Shown: positions 1 through 10,500, numbered from the stretch's first letter. The stretch is DNA of 64,000 bases from Chryseomonas sp014190935 (GCF_014190935.1 NZ_JACHVV010000005.1:62001-126000), one strand, 5' to 3'. Notes: a model not told the origin generated them from the sequence alone. Numbers and translations: made by a program.

Positions 1-545
1 CGGAAAAGGCCGGCGTCAAGCTGACCATCCTGCCGTTCCTGCTCAAGGCCTGCGCCCATGTGCTCAGGGAATTGCCGGACTTCAACGCCTCCCTGGCGCC
101 CAGCGGCAAGGCGGTGATCCGCAAGAAGTACGTGCACATCGGCTTCGCCGTGGACACCCCGGACGGCCTGCTGGTACCGGTCATCCGCAACGTCGACCAG
201 AAGAGCCTCCTGCAACTCGCCGCCGAAGCCGCCCAGCTGGCGGAAAAGGCGCGGACCAAGAAGCTCAGCGGTGACGACATGCAGGGCGCCTGCTTCACCA
301 TCTCCAGCCTGGGTCACATCGGCGGTACCGGCTTCACGCCGATCGTCAATGCCCCGGAAGTGGCGATCCTCGGCGTGTCCAAGGCCAGCATGCAGCCGGT
401 CTGGGACGGCAAGGCCTTCCAGCCGCGCCTGATGCTGCCGCTGTCGCTGTCCTACGATCACCGCGTGATCAACGGGGCGGCCGCCGCGCGCTTCACCAAG
501 CGCCTGGGCGATCTGCTGGCGGAAATCCGCGGCCTGCTGCTGTAA
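1..545 (+). CDS. aceF: Dihydrolipoamide acetyltransferase (pyruvate dehydrogenase E2), C-terminal part
   Basis: The gene enters from upstream of the window; the reading frame begins at base 3 and gives the last 180 residues. They form the 2-oxoacid dehydrogenase acyltransferase catalytic domain. The signature YDHRVING near the C terminus carries the catalytic histidine that transfers the acetyl group from lipoyl to CoA. An N follows where E. coli has D in the DG pair; Pseudomonas AceF proteins, as I recall, share this. The protein is the core of the cytosolic pyruvate dehydrogenase complex. A terminator-like hairpin follows the stop codon. The dipA-msrA neighbourhood downstream is the same as after aceF in P. 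aeruginosa. Confidence 0.95.
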   Translation, partial: EKAGVKLTILPFLLKACAHVLRELPDFNASLAPSGKAVIRKKYVHIGFAVDTPDGLLVPVIRNVDQKSLLQLAAEAAQLAEKARTKKLSGDDMQGACFTISSLGHIGGTGFTPIVNAPEVAILGVSKASMQPVWDGKAFQPRLMLPLSLSYDHRVINGAAAARFTKRLGDLLAEIRGLLL

Positions 546-598
546 ACCGCCACAGGACGGTAACGGCTTCCCGCTACCGTCTTCTGGTGTAGCGCAAG

Positions 599-621
599 AA
601 CCCCGCTCAGGCGGGGTTTTT
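599..621 (+). terminator. Rho-independent terminator of aceF
   Basis: AACCCCGC, a short TCAG loop and GCGGGGTT are followed directly by a T run. This is a classic intrinsic terminator 55 bases after the aceF stop codon. Confidence 0.9.
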
Positions 622-741
622 GCTGCCAGATCAACCGAAAGATCCAGGAAAAAGGTAGGATGAGCGCCCCGAGCGCCGCCCCTTGCATGGGCTGGCCTCT
701 ATCGGGCAACCTTGACAGCCATTCCCAGCGTGCTGGCGAGG

Positions 742-781
742 CGGAAAGGAAAAAGGATTAATGATTTGTCTGTCCTTTCCG
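742..781 (+). promoter_or_regulatory. Inverted repeat in the leader of dipA
   Basis: CGGAAAGGA (742-750) and TCCTTTCCG (773-781) are perfect 9-base complements around a 22-base A/T-rich loop, ending 47 bases before the chosen dipA start. It could be an operator or a leader hairpin. A possible -35 TTGACA lies at 712-717, but I see no convincing -10 to match. The function is unknown. Confidence 0.45.
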
Positions 782-828
782 ATAAACCTAGGACATCTTT
801 CCGTCTTCACAAGGACGCGGACCCTCGC

Positions 829-3435
829 ATGAGTATTCACTCCGATGCTGCCGATGCCGCGGTAGCCGATCAGGCGGGCGCGCTCAGCGCTCCTGCCCGA
901 TTGGGCTTGCTGCGTTTCGAGCGTCTGAATGAAGCCTCCTGGGCGATGCTCTATCTCGATTCCCGCTGTGAAGCCAGCCTCGGCCTGCCCGCCCAGGCGC
1001 TGTGCTCGCTCATCGATGCCCCCTATGCCAGCCTGATGGAGCCCAGCGTCCGTCATCGGCTGCACGAAGACATCCAGCTGCAACTGGCCGCACATGGCAG
1101 CTATCAGGTGCGCTACCTGTTCCACTCCCCTACGGCCCCGTACCAGGTGGTCGAGGTGGGCGAAAGCCTGCAGCGCCACGGTCGCCCGCTGCTGCGCGGC
1201 TATCTGCTGCGGGTGATGAACGACGACGCCCTGGCCGGCGAATGGGAAGCCCATAACCTCGCCCTGCGCTCTACCCTGGCGCTCCTGCAGGACAGCCAGG
1301 ACCACAGCCAGCAACGGCTGGGGATGGCCCAGGCGCGACAGACCCTGCTGCTCGAACTGGCCCGTCTGGCCCTGCGCCAGGCACCGGTCGACGATGAACT
1401 GGTGCAATTGCTGCGCACCGAGGGCCCGGCCGCCTTTGCCGCGGACGAACTCAGCCTGTGGCGTTACGAGGGCAACGGCCTCGTGACCCTGTGCAAGGAA
1501 GAGCGCCTGCCGACGCTGTGCAGCGACCACCGGCGCCGCTTGCGCGAGCAGGGCGTGATCGAAGACGCCAGTCAGGTACTGCACCCGACCCATACCGGGG
1601 GCGGAACGGCGTTGGACGTGGCGCTGCTGCATGACGGTCAACTGACCGGCCTGCTCTGCCTGCGACGCGATCGCCCGGCCACCTGGGAAGCCGAGGACGT
1701 CGCCTTCGCCCGCAGCCTGGCCGAGTGCCTGGCCGCCCTCCTCCAGCAGCCGGAACGCCTGCCCAAGGTCGCCCACCCCCTGACCCGGGTGATGGAAGCC
1801 AGCAACGATGCCTTCCTGCTGCTGGATGCCAGCGGTTGCCTGGAGCACGCCACCGACAGCTTCGCGCGGATCACCGGATACCCCATCGGCAAGCTGCAGG
1901 GTCTGCACGTCGAATCCCTGCCGGCCCTGGAAAACTGGGGCGAGCTGCTCTACGAAGCCTGGCAGCGGCTGGCGCACCAGGACAGCTGGCAAGGCGAACT
2001 GCGCTGCTATCGGCGGGACGGCGAGACCTACTGGGGCCAGCTGTCGCTGTCCAAGATCCAGCAGCCCAACGGCGACCTGCAGGGCTATCTGGGCATCTTC
2101 CAGGACACCAGCAAGACCCGCTTCGCCCAGCAGCACAACGACGAACTGGTGTTTCGCGACAGCCTCACCGGGTTGGCCAACCGCAGCCACTTCATCGCCC
2201 GCCTGGAAGCGCGCCTGGAGCAGTCCAATCCGAGCCGCGAACACTCGCTGCTGCTGGTGGACGTCGACAACTTCAAGAGGGTCAACGACAGCCTCGGCCA
2301 TCGCATCGGCGACCAGCTGCTGGTGGGTCTGGCCCGGCGCCTGCGCAGCGCCCTGGGCAAGGGCGCTCTGATCGCGCGCATCGCCAGCAACGAATTCGCC
2401 GTACTGCTCGAAGGCATGGATGCGCTCGCCGCCGACAGCCTGGCCCGCGACACCCTGGTGGCCCTGGATCCGCCACTCTATGTGGAGGGCCACCCGACCC
2501 TGATCAGCTGCTCGATCGGCCTGACCACCGCGCGGCCGCACGAGACCGATCCGCAGACCCTGATCAAGCACGCCGGCCTCGCCCTGCACCGGGCCAAGGC
2601 CACCGGCGGCCACCAGGTCCAGGTGTTCACCGAGGCGCTGATCGCCGAGGCCAGCAACAAGCTGTTCGTGCAGAACAACCTGCGCCGGGCCCTGGAGCAG
2701 AACGAACTGCTGGTGCACTACCAGCCCAAGGTCTGCCTGAAACGCGCCAAGCTGCTTGGCCTGGAAGCCCTGATCCGCTGGCAGCACCCGGAAAAGGGCA
2801 TGATCCGTCCGGACCAGTTCATCAGCATCGCCGAGGAAACCGGACTCATCGTGCCCATCGGCAAATGGGTCATCCGCGAGGTCTGCCGCCAGTTGCACCG
2901 CCTCGACGCCGCCGGCTTCGACGATCTGCAGATCGCCATCAACCTGTCGCCCAAGCAGTTCACCGATCCCGATCTGGTGCAGTCCTTCGTCACCATCCTC
3001 GACGAGGAGGGCATCGCGCCCAAGCGTCTGGAGCTGGAGCTGACCGAAAGCCTCTTGCTGGATGCCACCGACGCCACCCGCAACACCCTCGAAGCCCTCA
3101 AGCGCCTGGGCATGAGCCTGGCGATGGACGACTTCGGCACCGGTTATTCGTCGCTCAGCTACTTGAAAAAATTCCCCATCGACATCATCAAGATCGACAG
3201 GAGTTTCATCAAGGACATCCCGGACAACCAGGACGACATGGAAATCACCTCCGCGGTGATCGCCATGGCCCACAACCTGCGGCTGCAGGTGGTTGCCGAG
3301 GGCATCGAGACGACCGAACAGCTGGCTTTCCTGCGCCACCATCGCTGCGATATCGGCCAGGGCTATCTGTTCGACAAGCCCATCCCGGCCGACCAGCTCG
3401 ACGCCGCCCTGGCGCGTTATCTGCCGACCCGCTGA
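829..3435 (+). CDS. dipA: c-di-GMP phosphodiesterase DipA-like (GAF-PAS-GGDEF-EAL)
   Basis: The 868-residue cytosolic protein has a GAF-like N-terminal half, a PAS segment (about 310-430), a degenerate GGDEF domain and a C-terminal EAL domain. The GGDEF signature is ASNEF (residues 519-523), so diguanylate cyclase activity is unlikely. The EAL domain looks intact: EALIRW at about 646, then ELTES, DDFGTGYSS, IKIDRSF and AEGIET. P. aeruginosa DipA, a dispersion-linked phosphodiesterase, also has ASNEF and sits between aceF and msrA, so orthology is likely. I chose ATG 829, which has AAGGA 13 bases upstream; the frame is open back to a TTG at 712 that has no convincing ribosome binding site. Confidence 0.9.
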   Translation: MSIHSDAADAAVADQAGALSAPARLGLLRFERLNEASWAMLYLDSRCEASLGLPAQALCSLIDAPYASLMEPSVRHRLHEDIQLQLAAHGSYQVRYLFHSPTAPYQVVEVGESLQRHGRPLLRGYLLRVMNDDALAGEWEAHNLALRSTLALLQDSQDHSQQRLGMAQARQTLLLELARLALRQAPVDDELVQLLRTEGPAAFAADELSLWRYEGNGLVTLCKEERLPTLCSDHRRRLREQGVIEDASQVLHPTHTGGGTALDVALLHDGQLTGLLCLRRDRPATWEAEDVAFARSLAECLAALLQQPERLPKVAHPLTRVMEASNDAFLLLDASGCLEHATDSFARITGYPIGKLQGLHVESLPALENWGELLYEAWQRLAHQDSWQGELRCYRRDGETYWGQLSLSKIQQPNGDLQGYLGIFQDTSKTRFAQQHNDELVFRDSLTGLANRSHFIARLEARLEQSNPSREHSLLLVDVDNFKRVNDSLGHRIGDQLLVGLARRLRSALGKGALIARIASNEFAVLLEGMDALAADSLARDTLVALDPPLYVEGHPTLISCSIGLTTARPHETDPQTLIKHAGLALHRAKATGGHQVQVFTEALIAEASNKLFVQNNLRRALEQNELLVHYQPKVCLKRAKLLGLEALIRWQHPEKGMIRPDQFISIAEETGLIVPIGKWVIREVCRQLHRLDAAGFDDLQIAINLSPKQFTDPDLVQSFVTILDEEGIAPKRLELELTESLLLDATDATRNTLEALKRLGMSLAMDDFGTGYSSLSYLKKFPIDIIKIDRSFIKDIPDNQDDMEITSAVIAMAHNLRLQVVAEGIETTEQLAFLRHHRCDIGQGYLFDKPIPADQLDAALARYLPTR

Positions 3436-3516
3436 CCCGCCGCGCGGACTCGACCCCGCTGCCGCGATTTTGCGTACACTGAGCTTTTCGCCTGGCCCTT
3501 TCCCACGAGGTATCCT

Positions 3517-4176
3517 ATGGTCCTGCGTTCCGAAATCCTGACCAAGAAGACCCATCTGCCCGCCGCCGAGCAGGCACTGCCCGGTCGCGAGACGGCCATG
3601 GCCGTGCCCGCGGCCCACTATGTCAACGGCAATCCGTTGCAAGGCCCCTTCCCCGCCGGCTTGCAGAGTCTGGTGGTGGGCATGGGCTGCTTCTGGGGCG
3701 TCGAGCGACGCTTCTGGCAACAGCCAGGGGTCTGGACCACCGCGGCCGGCTATGCCGGCGGCCATACCCCCAATCCGACCTACGAAGAGGTGTGCTCCGG
3801 CCTGACCGGTCATACCGAAGTGGTGCTGGTGGTGTTCGATCCAGCGCAGACCTCACTGGAGGCGCTGCTGAAGATCTTCTGGGAAGCCCACGATCCGACC
3901 CAGGGCATGCGCCAGGGCAACGACGTCGGCACCCAGTATCGCTCGGCGCTGTATTACACCGACGACAGTCAGCGTGAAGCCTTCGAAGCCAGCCAGGCCG
4001 CCTTCCAGGCGCAACTGGCCGAGGCCGGTTATGGCGAGATCACCACCGAGATCGCCCCGCTACCACCCTTCTACTACGCCGAGGCCTATCACCAGCAGTA
4101 CCTGGCGAAGAATCCCAACGGCTATTGCGGCCTGGCCGGCACCGGTGTCTGCCTGCCGCCCAGCCTGGCGGTCTGA
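3517..4176 (+). CDS. msrA: Peptide methionine-(S)-S-oxide reductase MsrA
   Basis: The 219-residue protein carries GCFWG with catalytic Cys58, followed by YAGG and the EVV strand typical of MsrA. Near the C terminus, AYHQQYLAKNP and the Cys residues of GYCGL and GVC look like the recycling cysteines. It reduces methionine-S-sulfoxide in oxidised proteins using thioredoxin. The start ATG 3517 has ACGAGG just upstream. It lies 81 bases after dipA on the same strand and may be co-transcribed with it. A repeat array follows the gene. Confidence 0.97.
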   Translation: MVLRSEILTKKTHLPAAEQALPGRETAMAVPAAHYVNGNPLQGPFPAGLQSLVVGMGCFWGVERRFWQQPGVWTTAAGYAGGHTPNPTYEEVCSGLTGHTEVVLVVFDPAQTSLEALLKIFWEAHDPTQGMRQGNDVGTQYRSALYYTDDSQREAFEASQAAFQAQLAEAGYGEITTEIAPLPPFYYAEAYHQQYLAKNPNGYCGLAGTGVCLPPSLAV

Positions 4177-4203
4177 TCCCGAGCCGCTGCGGCGGCTTTC
4201 TTT

Positions 4204-4710
4204 GTTGGGCTTCGGCGGTAGAGCCGCCTCAACCCAACCTACGCCAACCTTTCCCGTAGGTTGGGTTGAGCACAGCGAAGCCCAACGTCCCCAGGCCCAA
4301 CACGATGCTGTTGGGCTTCGGCGGTAGAGCCGCCCCAACCCAACCTACGCCAACCTTTCCCGTAGGTTGGGTTGAGCGCAGCGAAGCCCAACGTTTCCAG
4401 GCTCGACACGATGCTGTTGGGCTTCGGCGGTAGAGCCGCCTCAACCCAACCTACGCCAACCTTTCCCGTGGGTTGGGTTGAGCACAGCGAAGCCCAACGT
4501 CCCCAGGCCCAACACGATGCTGTTGGGCTTCGGCGGTAGAGCCGCCTCAACCCAACCTACGCCGACCTTTCCCGCAGGTTGGGTTGAGCGCAGCGAAGCC
4601 CAATGTCCCCAGGCTCGACATCCTTTTGTTGGGCTTCGGCGGTAGGACCGCCTCGACCCAACCTACGCCAACCTTTCCCGTAGGTTGGGTTGAGCACAGC
4701 GAAGCCCAAC
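4204..4710. repeat. Five tandem 106-bp palindromic REP-like units
   Basis: Units begin with GTTGGGCTTCGGCGGTAG at 4204, 4310, 4416, 4522 and 4628, an exact 106-base period. Each has two nested inverted repeats: outer GTTGGGCTTCG/CGAAGCCCAAC and inner CAACCCAACCTACG/CGTAGGTTGGGTTG. A spacer of about 23 bases separates palindromes. Units 1, 3 and 5 have GAGCACAG; units 2 and 4 have GAGCGCAG, and the spacers of units 1 and 3 are identical. This suggests growth by duplication of a 212-base dimer. It fills the space between convergent msrA and rlmJ and may act as a bidirectional terminator. Related GTAGGTTGGGTTGAGC palindromes are common dispersed elements in gamma-proteobacteria. Confidence 0.93.
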
Positions 4711-4724
4711 GGCGCCGGGCCTCG

Positions 4725-5561
4725 CTATTCGGCGATCAGCCAGTCCAGCCGCCAGCTGCCTTCGCCCTGGGCCAGATGCTCGGCCAGCCAGGGCAGCAAG
4801 TCGCGCAATTCTTCTTCCAGACCCCACGGCGGGTTGACGATGGCCAGCCCCGAGCCATTGAGCCGGGTGGGGTCGTCCGCCGCGCGGATCAGCAACTCGA
4901 CGTTGAGCAGCTTGGGCGCGCCACTGGCCTGCAGACCGGCATGAAAGCGTCTGAGCTGACGGCGATCCTTGATCGGATACCAGAGCATGATCACCGTCTG
5001 GCGCATCCGGCCGATGGCCTCCGCGACCGCCTTGACGCAACGCTCCAGCTCGTCGCCCTTCTCGAAGGGCGGATCGATCAGCAGCAATGCCCGGCGCTCG
5101 GGGACCGGTAGCAGCGCCCTGGGCAGCAGCCAGCCATCCTTCTGGTGCACCGCCACACGGCGATCACGAGCCATGTTTTCCTTGAGCAGGCGACCATCCT
5201 CGGGGTGCAGCTCGTTGAGCAGCAGGCGATCCTGGGTACGCAGGGCCTGGCGCATCAGCTCGGGCGAGCCGGGGTAGTAGCGCAGCGCGCCGTCGGGATT
5301 GAGCGCCGCCACCGCCTCGCGATAGCCGACAAAGGCCGCCGGCGCGGACTCCAGGGCCCACAGCCGTCCGATGCCTTCGCGCCATTCGTCGGTACGACTG
5401 GCCTGGTCGCCGGCCAGGTCGTAGCGACCGACACCGGAATGGCTGTCCAGATAGGCGAAGGGCGTCTCCTTGCGCGCCAGCAGCGCGGCCAGGCGCAACA
5501 GGGTGGCGTGCTTGAAGACATCGGCGTGATTGCCGGCGTGGAAGGCGTGTCGGTAATTCAT
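4725..5561 (-). CDS. rlmJ: 23S rRNA (adenine2030-N6)-methyltransferase RlmJ
   Basis: The 278-residue protein starts MNYRHAFHAGNHADVFKH, the family's distinctive N terminus. It has the SAM-binding stretch YLDSHSGVGRYDL and the amino-methyltransferase motif DPPF with Asp163. It methylates A2030 of 23S rRNA. The ATG at 5561 is preceded by GGAG; the frame stays open 26 codons further upstream, but the conserved N terminus fixes the start. It is convergent with msrA across the repeat array. Confidence 0.95.
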   Translation of the reverse strand: MNYRHAFHAGNHADVFKHATLLRLAALLARKETPFAYLDSHSGVGRYDLAGDQASRTDEWREGIGRLWALESAPAAFVGYREAVAALNPDGALRYYPGSPELMRQALRTQDRLLLNELHPEDGRLLKENMARDRRVAVHQKDGWLLPRALLPVPERRALLLIDPPFEKGDELERCVKAVAEAIGRMRQTVIMLWYPIKDRRQLRRFHAGLQASGAPKLLNVELLIRAADDPTRLNGSGLAIVNPPWGLEEELRDLLPWLAEHLAQGEGSWRLDWLIAE

Positions 5562-5690
5562 GGGATACTCCAGCGTCAGCCCTACAGTGTACCGTCTTCC
5601 TAGGGCACCAGCGGCGTCGCGCTTTGACACCCCGGCCACCCAGCGGGTTAAATCCCCTGGTTCTTCAATTCTTTACCCCAGGAGTCACGC

Positions 5691-7430
5691 TTGGACGCTG
5701 TCACCATCAACAGCTTGTTCTTGATCGGTGCGGTGCTGATCGGCCTGTCGATTCTGGTCAGCTCGATTTCCTCGCGGGTCGGCATCCCGATCCTGGTGAT
5801 CTTCCTGGTGGTCGGCATGTTCGCCGGCGTCGACGGCCCCGGCCACATCGCCTTCGACAACTACCCGATGGCCTACCTGGTGGGCAACCTGGCGCTGGCG
5901 GTGATCCTGCTCGACGGCGGCATGCGCACCCGGGTGTCGAGTTTCCGCGTGGCGCTCTGGCCGGCGCTGTCGCTGGCCACCGTGGGGGTGATGATCACCA
6001 CCGGCCTGACCGGGGTCGCCGCCGCCTGGCTGTTCGACCTCAGCCTGCTGCAGGGCCTGCTGATCGGCGCCATCGTCGGTTCCACCGATGCCGCGGCGGT
6101 GTTTTCCCTGCTGGGCGGCCGCGGCCTCAACGAACGGGTCACCGCCAGCCTGGAAATCGAATCCGGCAGCAACGACCCCATGGCGGTGTTTCTCACCGTC
6201 ACCCTGATCGAGATGCTCGCCAGCGGCCAGAGCGGCTTCAGCTGGAGTCTGCTGGGCCATTTCGTCAGCGAATTCGCCATCGGCGGGGTGATCGGCCTGG
6301 GCGGCGGCTGGCTGCTGCTGCAGCTGATCAACCGCATCCACCTCGCCGACGGCCTCTATCCGCTGCTGGCCATCAGCGGTGGCCTGCTGATCTTCGCCCT
6401 GACCAACGCCGCCCACGGCAGTGGCATCCTCGCGGTCTACCTGGCCGGCCTGCTGATGGGCAATCTGCCGATCCGCAGCCGCCACGGCATGCTGCACATG
6501 CTCGACGGCATGGCCTGGCTGGCGCAGATCGGCATGTTCCTGGTGCTGGGCCTGCTGGTGGAGCCGCACAACCTGCTGCCCATCGCCCTGCCCGCCCTGG
6601 GCCTGGCACTGTGGATGATTCTGGTCGCGCGCCCACTGTCGGTGGCCATCGGCCTGCTGCCCTTCCGTGCCTTCCATGACCGCGAAAAGGCCTTTATCGC
6701 CTGGGTCGGGCTGCGCGGTGCGGTTCCCATCATCCTGGCGGTGTTCCCGATGATGGCCGGGCTGCCCCAGGCCCAGTTGTTCTTCAACGTGGCCTTCTTC
6801 ATCGTGCTGGTGTCGCTGCTGGTGCAGGGCTCCAGCCTGCCGCTGGCGGCCAAGCTGCTCAAGGTAACGGTGCCACCGGAGCCGGCGCCCTTCTCCCGCG
6901 CCGGTCTGCAGGTCCATCCGACCAGCGAATGGGAGTTGTTCATCTATCGCCTGGGCGCCGAGAAATGGTGCATCGGCGCTGCCCTGCGCGAGCTGAAGAT
7001 GCCCGAGGGTACCCGTATCGCCGCGCTGTTCCGCGGCGAGACCCTGCTCCACCCCTCCGGCAGTACCACCTTGGAAGCCGGCGACATCCTCTGCGTGGTC
7101 GGCCATGAGCACGACCTGCCGGCCCTGGGCCGGCTGTTCAGCCAGGCGCCGCAGCAGACCCAGAGATTCTTCGGCGACTTCGTCCTGGAAGCCGACGCCG
7201 AGCTCAGCGCCGTGGCCGCGCTGTACGGCCTGCAACTGGGCGAGGTGGATGGCAACCAGCGCCTCGGCAGCTTCATCACCCACGAGATCGGCGGCGAACC
7301 CATCGTCGGCGACCTGGTGGAATGGAACGGCCTGGTCTGGATCGTCGCGGCCATCGAGAACAAGCGCGTGCGCAAGGTCGGCGTGAAGTTTCCCGAAGGC
7401 CGCAACAGCGGGCCCGCGCTCTTTCTTTAA
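5691..7430 (+). CDS. nhaP2: K+/H+ antiporter NhaP2/CvrA
   Basis: The 579-residue inner-membrane protein starts with TTG at 5691, six bases after AGGAG. About 12 hydrophobic segments cover residues 1-390, with the Na_H_exchanger signatures GSTDAAAVFSLL and ESGSNDPMAVF. A cytosolic tail follows with a TrkA_C-like part (about 400-485) and a CorC/HlyC-like end. E. coli CvrA has the same order and length (578). It exchanges K+ for H+ and protects cells at low osmolarity. The next gene is a mechanosensitive channel, so osmotic and ionic control is a shared theme. Confidence 0.93.
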   Translation: MDAVTINSLFLIGAVLIGLSILVSSISSRVGIPILVIFLVVGMFAGVDGPGHIAFDNYPMAYLVGNLALAVILLDGGMRTRVSSFRVALWPALSLATVGVMITTGLTGVAAAWLFDLSLLQGLLIGAIVGSTDAAAVFSLLGGRGLNERVTASLEIESGSNDPMAVFLTVTLIEMLASGQSGFSWSLLGHFVSEFAIGGVIGLGGGWLLLQLINRIHLADGLYPLLAISGGLLIFALTNAAHGSGILAVYLAGLLMGNLPIRSRHGMLHMLDGMAWLAQIGMFLVLGLLVEPHNLLPIALPALGLALWMILVARPLSVAIGLLPFRAFHDREKAFIAWVGLRGAVPIILAVFPMMAGLPQAQLFFNVAFFIVLVSLLVQGSSLPLAAKLLKVTVPPEPAPFSRAGLQVHPTSEWELFIYRLGAEKWCIGAALRELKMPEGTRIAALFRGETLLHPSGSTTLEAGDILCVVGHEHDLPALGRLFSQAPQQTQRFFGDFVLEADAELSAVAALYGLQLGEVDGNQRLGSFITHEIGGEPIVGDLVEWNGLVWIVAAIENKRVRKVGVKFPEGRNSGPALFL

Positions 7431-7528
7431 CGGTGGATGAACAGGGTTCGCGGCTTGAGGGACGTTACCTTGCACCCCGGGCAGCCTGGCTTTAACCTCG
7501 CGCCTTTCCACTGCCCGACGCCCGCCGC

Positions 7529-10500
7529 ATGCACCGCCTGTCCGCTCTGCTTCGCGCCGCCGCTCTCTGCGGTTGCCTGTTTACCCTTCCCGCCGTGGCT
7601 CAGGATTCCGGGCCGCCGGATGCCCAGCAGGTTCAGCAGAGTCTGAACGGTCTGGCCGATCGCAAGCTGCCCGCTCCCGAGCAGAGCGCCGCCCAGGACA
7701 GTCTGCAGCAGACCCTCAAGCTGCTCGACCAGCGTGACCAGTACGTCAAGCAGCTGGCCGATCTGCGCCAGCAACTGGCCCAGGCGCCGCAGCAGATCAA
7801 GGATGCCCAGCGGCAACTGGCGCGGCTGCGCGCCGAACCGATCAAGCCGGCCGAACAGCGCTATGCCGGCGCCACGCCCCAGGCCCTGGAGCAGCGCCTG
7901 AGCGAGACCAGCCTGGCGCTCAACAGCGTGCAGGACGACCTCAATGCGGCCAACAGTCTGGTGATCAATGCCCAGACCCGCCCCGAACGCGCCCAGGTGG
8001 ACATCGCCAATCTGCAGACGCGCCTGCAGCAGATCGCCGATCTGCTCAAGACCGGGCGCGAGAACGCCAAGCCGCTCACCGCCGAGCGGCGCGGTCAGTT
8101 GCTGGCGGAGCAGGCGACCGCCAATGCGCAGATCCAGCTGCTGCGGCAGGAACTGGGCGGCAACAGCGTGCTGCAGGATCTGGGGGCCATCCGTCGCGAA
8201 CTCTTCACCGAGCAGGTCAAGCGCTACGAGCAGGAGACCCTGGACCTGCAGACGCTGATCAGCGGCAAGCGCCGTCAGCAATCGGAAAAGACCCTGGCCG
8301 AAGCCTCGCGCGAATCGGAAAAGACCGCCGGGGACGATGTGCTGTCCCAGGAGACCGGACTCAATCTGCAGTTGTCGGACTACCTGTTGCGCGCCACCGA
8401 TCGCCTCAACGACCTCAACCGCCGCAATCTCGAGTCGCGCCAGCAGCTGGACCAGCTCAAGCAGACCAGCGAGAACATGGAACAGCAGATCGGCGTGCTC
8501 AAGGGCAGCGTGCTGCTGTCCAAGCTGCTCTATCAGCAGCGGGCGGCGCTGCCCTCGGTCAAGGTCAACAAGGACCTCACCGACGACATCGCCGACCTGC
8601 GCCTCTATCAGTTCGAACTCAATCAGCAGCGCGCGCAGATCGCCAATCCGGAAGGCTACGTCGACACCCTGCTGGCCCAGCAGCCGCCGGAAAAGGCCAC
8701 CCCGCAGTTGCGTCAGCAACTGCTCGACCTGCTCAAGACCCGCAGCGCATTGCAGGAGCGCCTCAACACCGAACTCAATGCGCTGCTCAGCGAATCCATC
8801 GATCTGCAGCTCAACCAGAACCAGCTGCGCAGCACCATCACCAGCCTGCGCAGCACCCTCGACGAGCAGATGTTCTGGATTCCCAGCAACAAGCCGCTGG
8901 ACTGGAACTGGGTCAAGACCGCGCCCCGCAAGCTGCTGCAGCAGCTGCGCGACGTGCCCTGGGGTTCCAGCCTGCATGAGCTCTATGTCGGCCTGGCCGA
9001 GCGGCCGCTGCTGCTGCTGCCGCTGGTGCTGGCCTTCGCCACCCTGATCTGGCAGCGCCCGCGCCTCTATGGACGGGTCAACAAGCTCAACCAGGACATC
9101 GGCCACTATCAGCGCGACAGCCAGTTGCATACGCCCCAGGCGATCCTGCTCACCATCCTGCTGGGCCTGCCGGCGAGTCTGGTGCTCTGGCTGGGCGGGG
9201 TGGCCCTGGAGGGTGACGAGCGCGGGGTCAACGCCGCCATCGGCGCGGCGCTGCTGGAGATCGCCGCCGGCTGGCTGGTGTTCTACACGGTGTATCGCCT
9301 GCTGGCCTCCGGCGGCGTGGCCGAGACCCATTTCCGCTGGGCCCGGCCCCAGGCGCAGTCGCTGCGCCGGCTGGTCAGGCGGGTGGGCCTGCTGGCCCTG
9401 GCGCTGATGGCGGTGGTGGCCATCGCCGAGCGTCAGCTCGCCGGCCTGGCCGACGATGTCCTCGGCATCCTCATCGTCTTGGTCGCCTATGCCAGCCTGG
9501 CCTGGATGCTCGGTCGCTCGCTGCTCAATGCCACCGCCCGCGAGCGCCTGCCGTTCTTCCGCCTGCTGCTCGGCCTGATGATCACCGCCATTCCGGCCGT
9601 GCTGTTCTTCGCCGTGCTCTTCGGCTACTACTACACCGCGCTCAAGCTCACCGATCGCCTGGTGGACACCCTCTATGTGCTGATGGCCTGGATCATCCTC
9701 GAAGCCACCCTGGCCCGTGGCCTGAGCGTGGCCGCGCGGCGCCTGGCCTACCAGCGTGCCATCCAGAAGCGCCAGGCGCAGCAGGAAGACGCCGAGGGCG
9801 TCGAGGTGGTGCAGGAGCCGACCCTGGACATGGAGCAGGTCAACCAGCAGTCCTCGCGGCTGTTGCGCCTGACCCTGCTGCTGGCCTTCCTCGGCGTGCT
9901 CTACCTGGTCTGGGCCGACGTGGTGGCGGTGTTCTCCTACCTGGACAACGTCACCCTCTACCAGTACACCAGCGGCACCGGCGCCGCCGCCACCCAGGTC
10001 CCCCTGACGCTGCGGGTGTTCATCATCGCCCTGGTGATCGCCGGCCTCACCGTCGCCCTGGCGCGCAACCTGCCGGGCCTGCTGGAGGTGCTGGTGCTGT
10101 CCCGCCTGAATCTGGCCCAGGGCAGCGCCTACGCCACCACCACCCTGCTCTCCTACGTCATCGTCGGCTTCGGCACCGTGACCACCCTGGCGACCCTGGG
10201 GGTGAGCTGGGACAAGCTGCAGTGGCTGGCCACCGCACTCTCGGTCGGTCTGGGTTTCGGCTTGCAGGAGATCTTCGGTAACTTCATCTCCGGCCTGATC
10301 ATCCTCTTCGAGCGCCCGGTGCGCGTCGGCGATCTCATCACCATCGGCAACGTGACCGGCACGGTGAACAAGATCCGCATCCGCGCCACCCATATTACCG
10401 ATGCCGACCGCAAGTCGGTGGTGGTGCCGAACAAGACCTTCGTCACCAGCCAGCTGATCAACTGGACGCTGACCGACACCGTCACCCGTATCGTGCTGAC

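Noticed and set aside
631..3813. A 1060-codon open frame on the minus strand opposite dipA and msrA
   Set aside because: It is antisense to two clearly conserved genes. The peptide has no recognisable domain and is rich in Gln, Gly, Val and Arg, as expected from high-GC antisense frames.
4229..4550. Short minus-strand open frames repeated within the palindrome array
   Set aside because: They arise from repetition of the same 106-base unit (translating as RSPTASC and similar) and are not genes.
4204..4710. CRISPR array
   Set aside because: The unit is 106 bases with internal palindromes, the spacers are near-identical rather than unique, and no cas genes are present.
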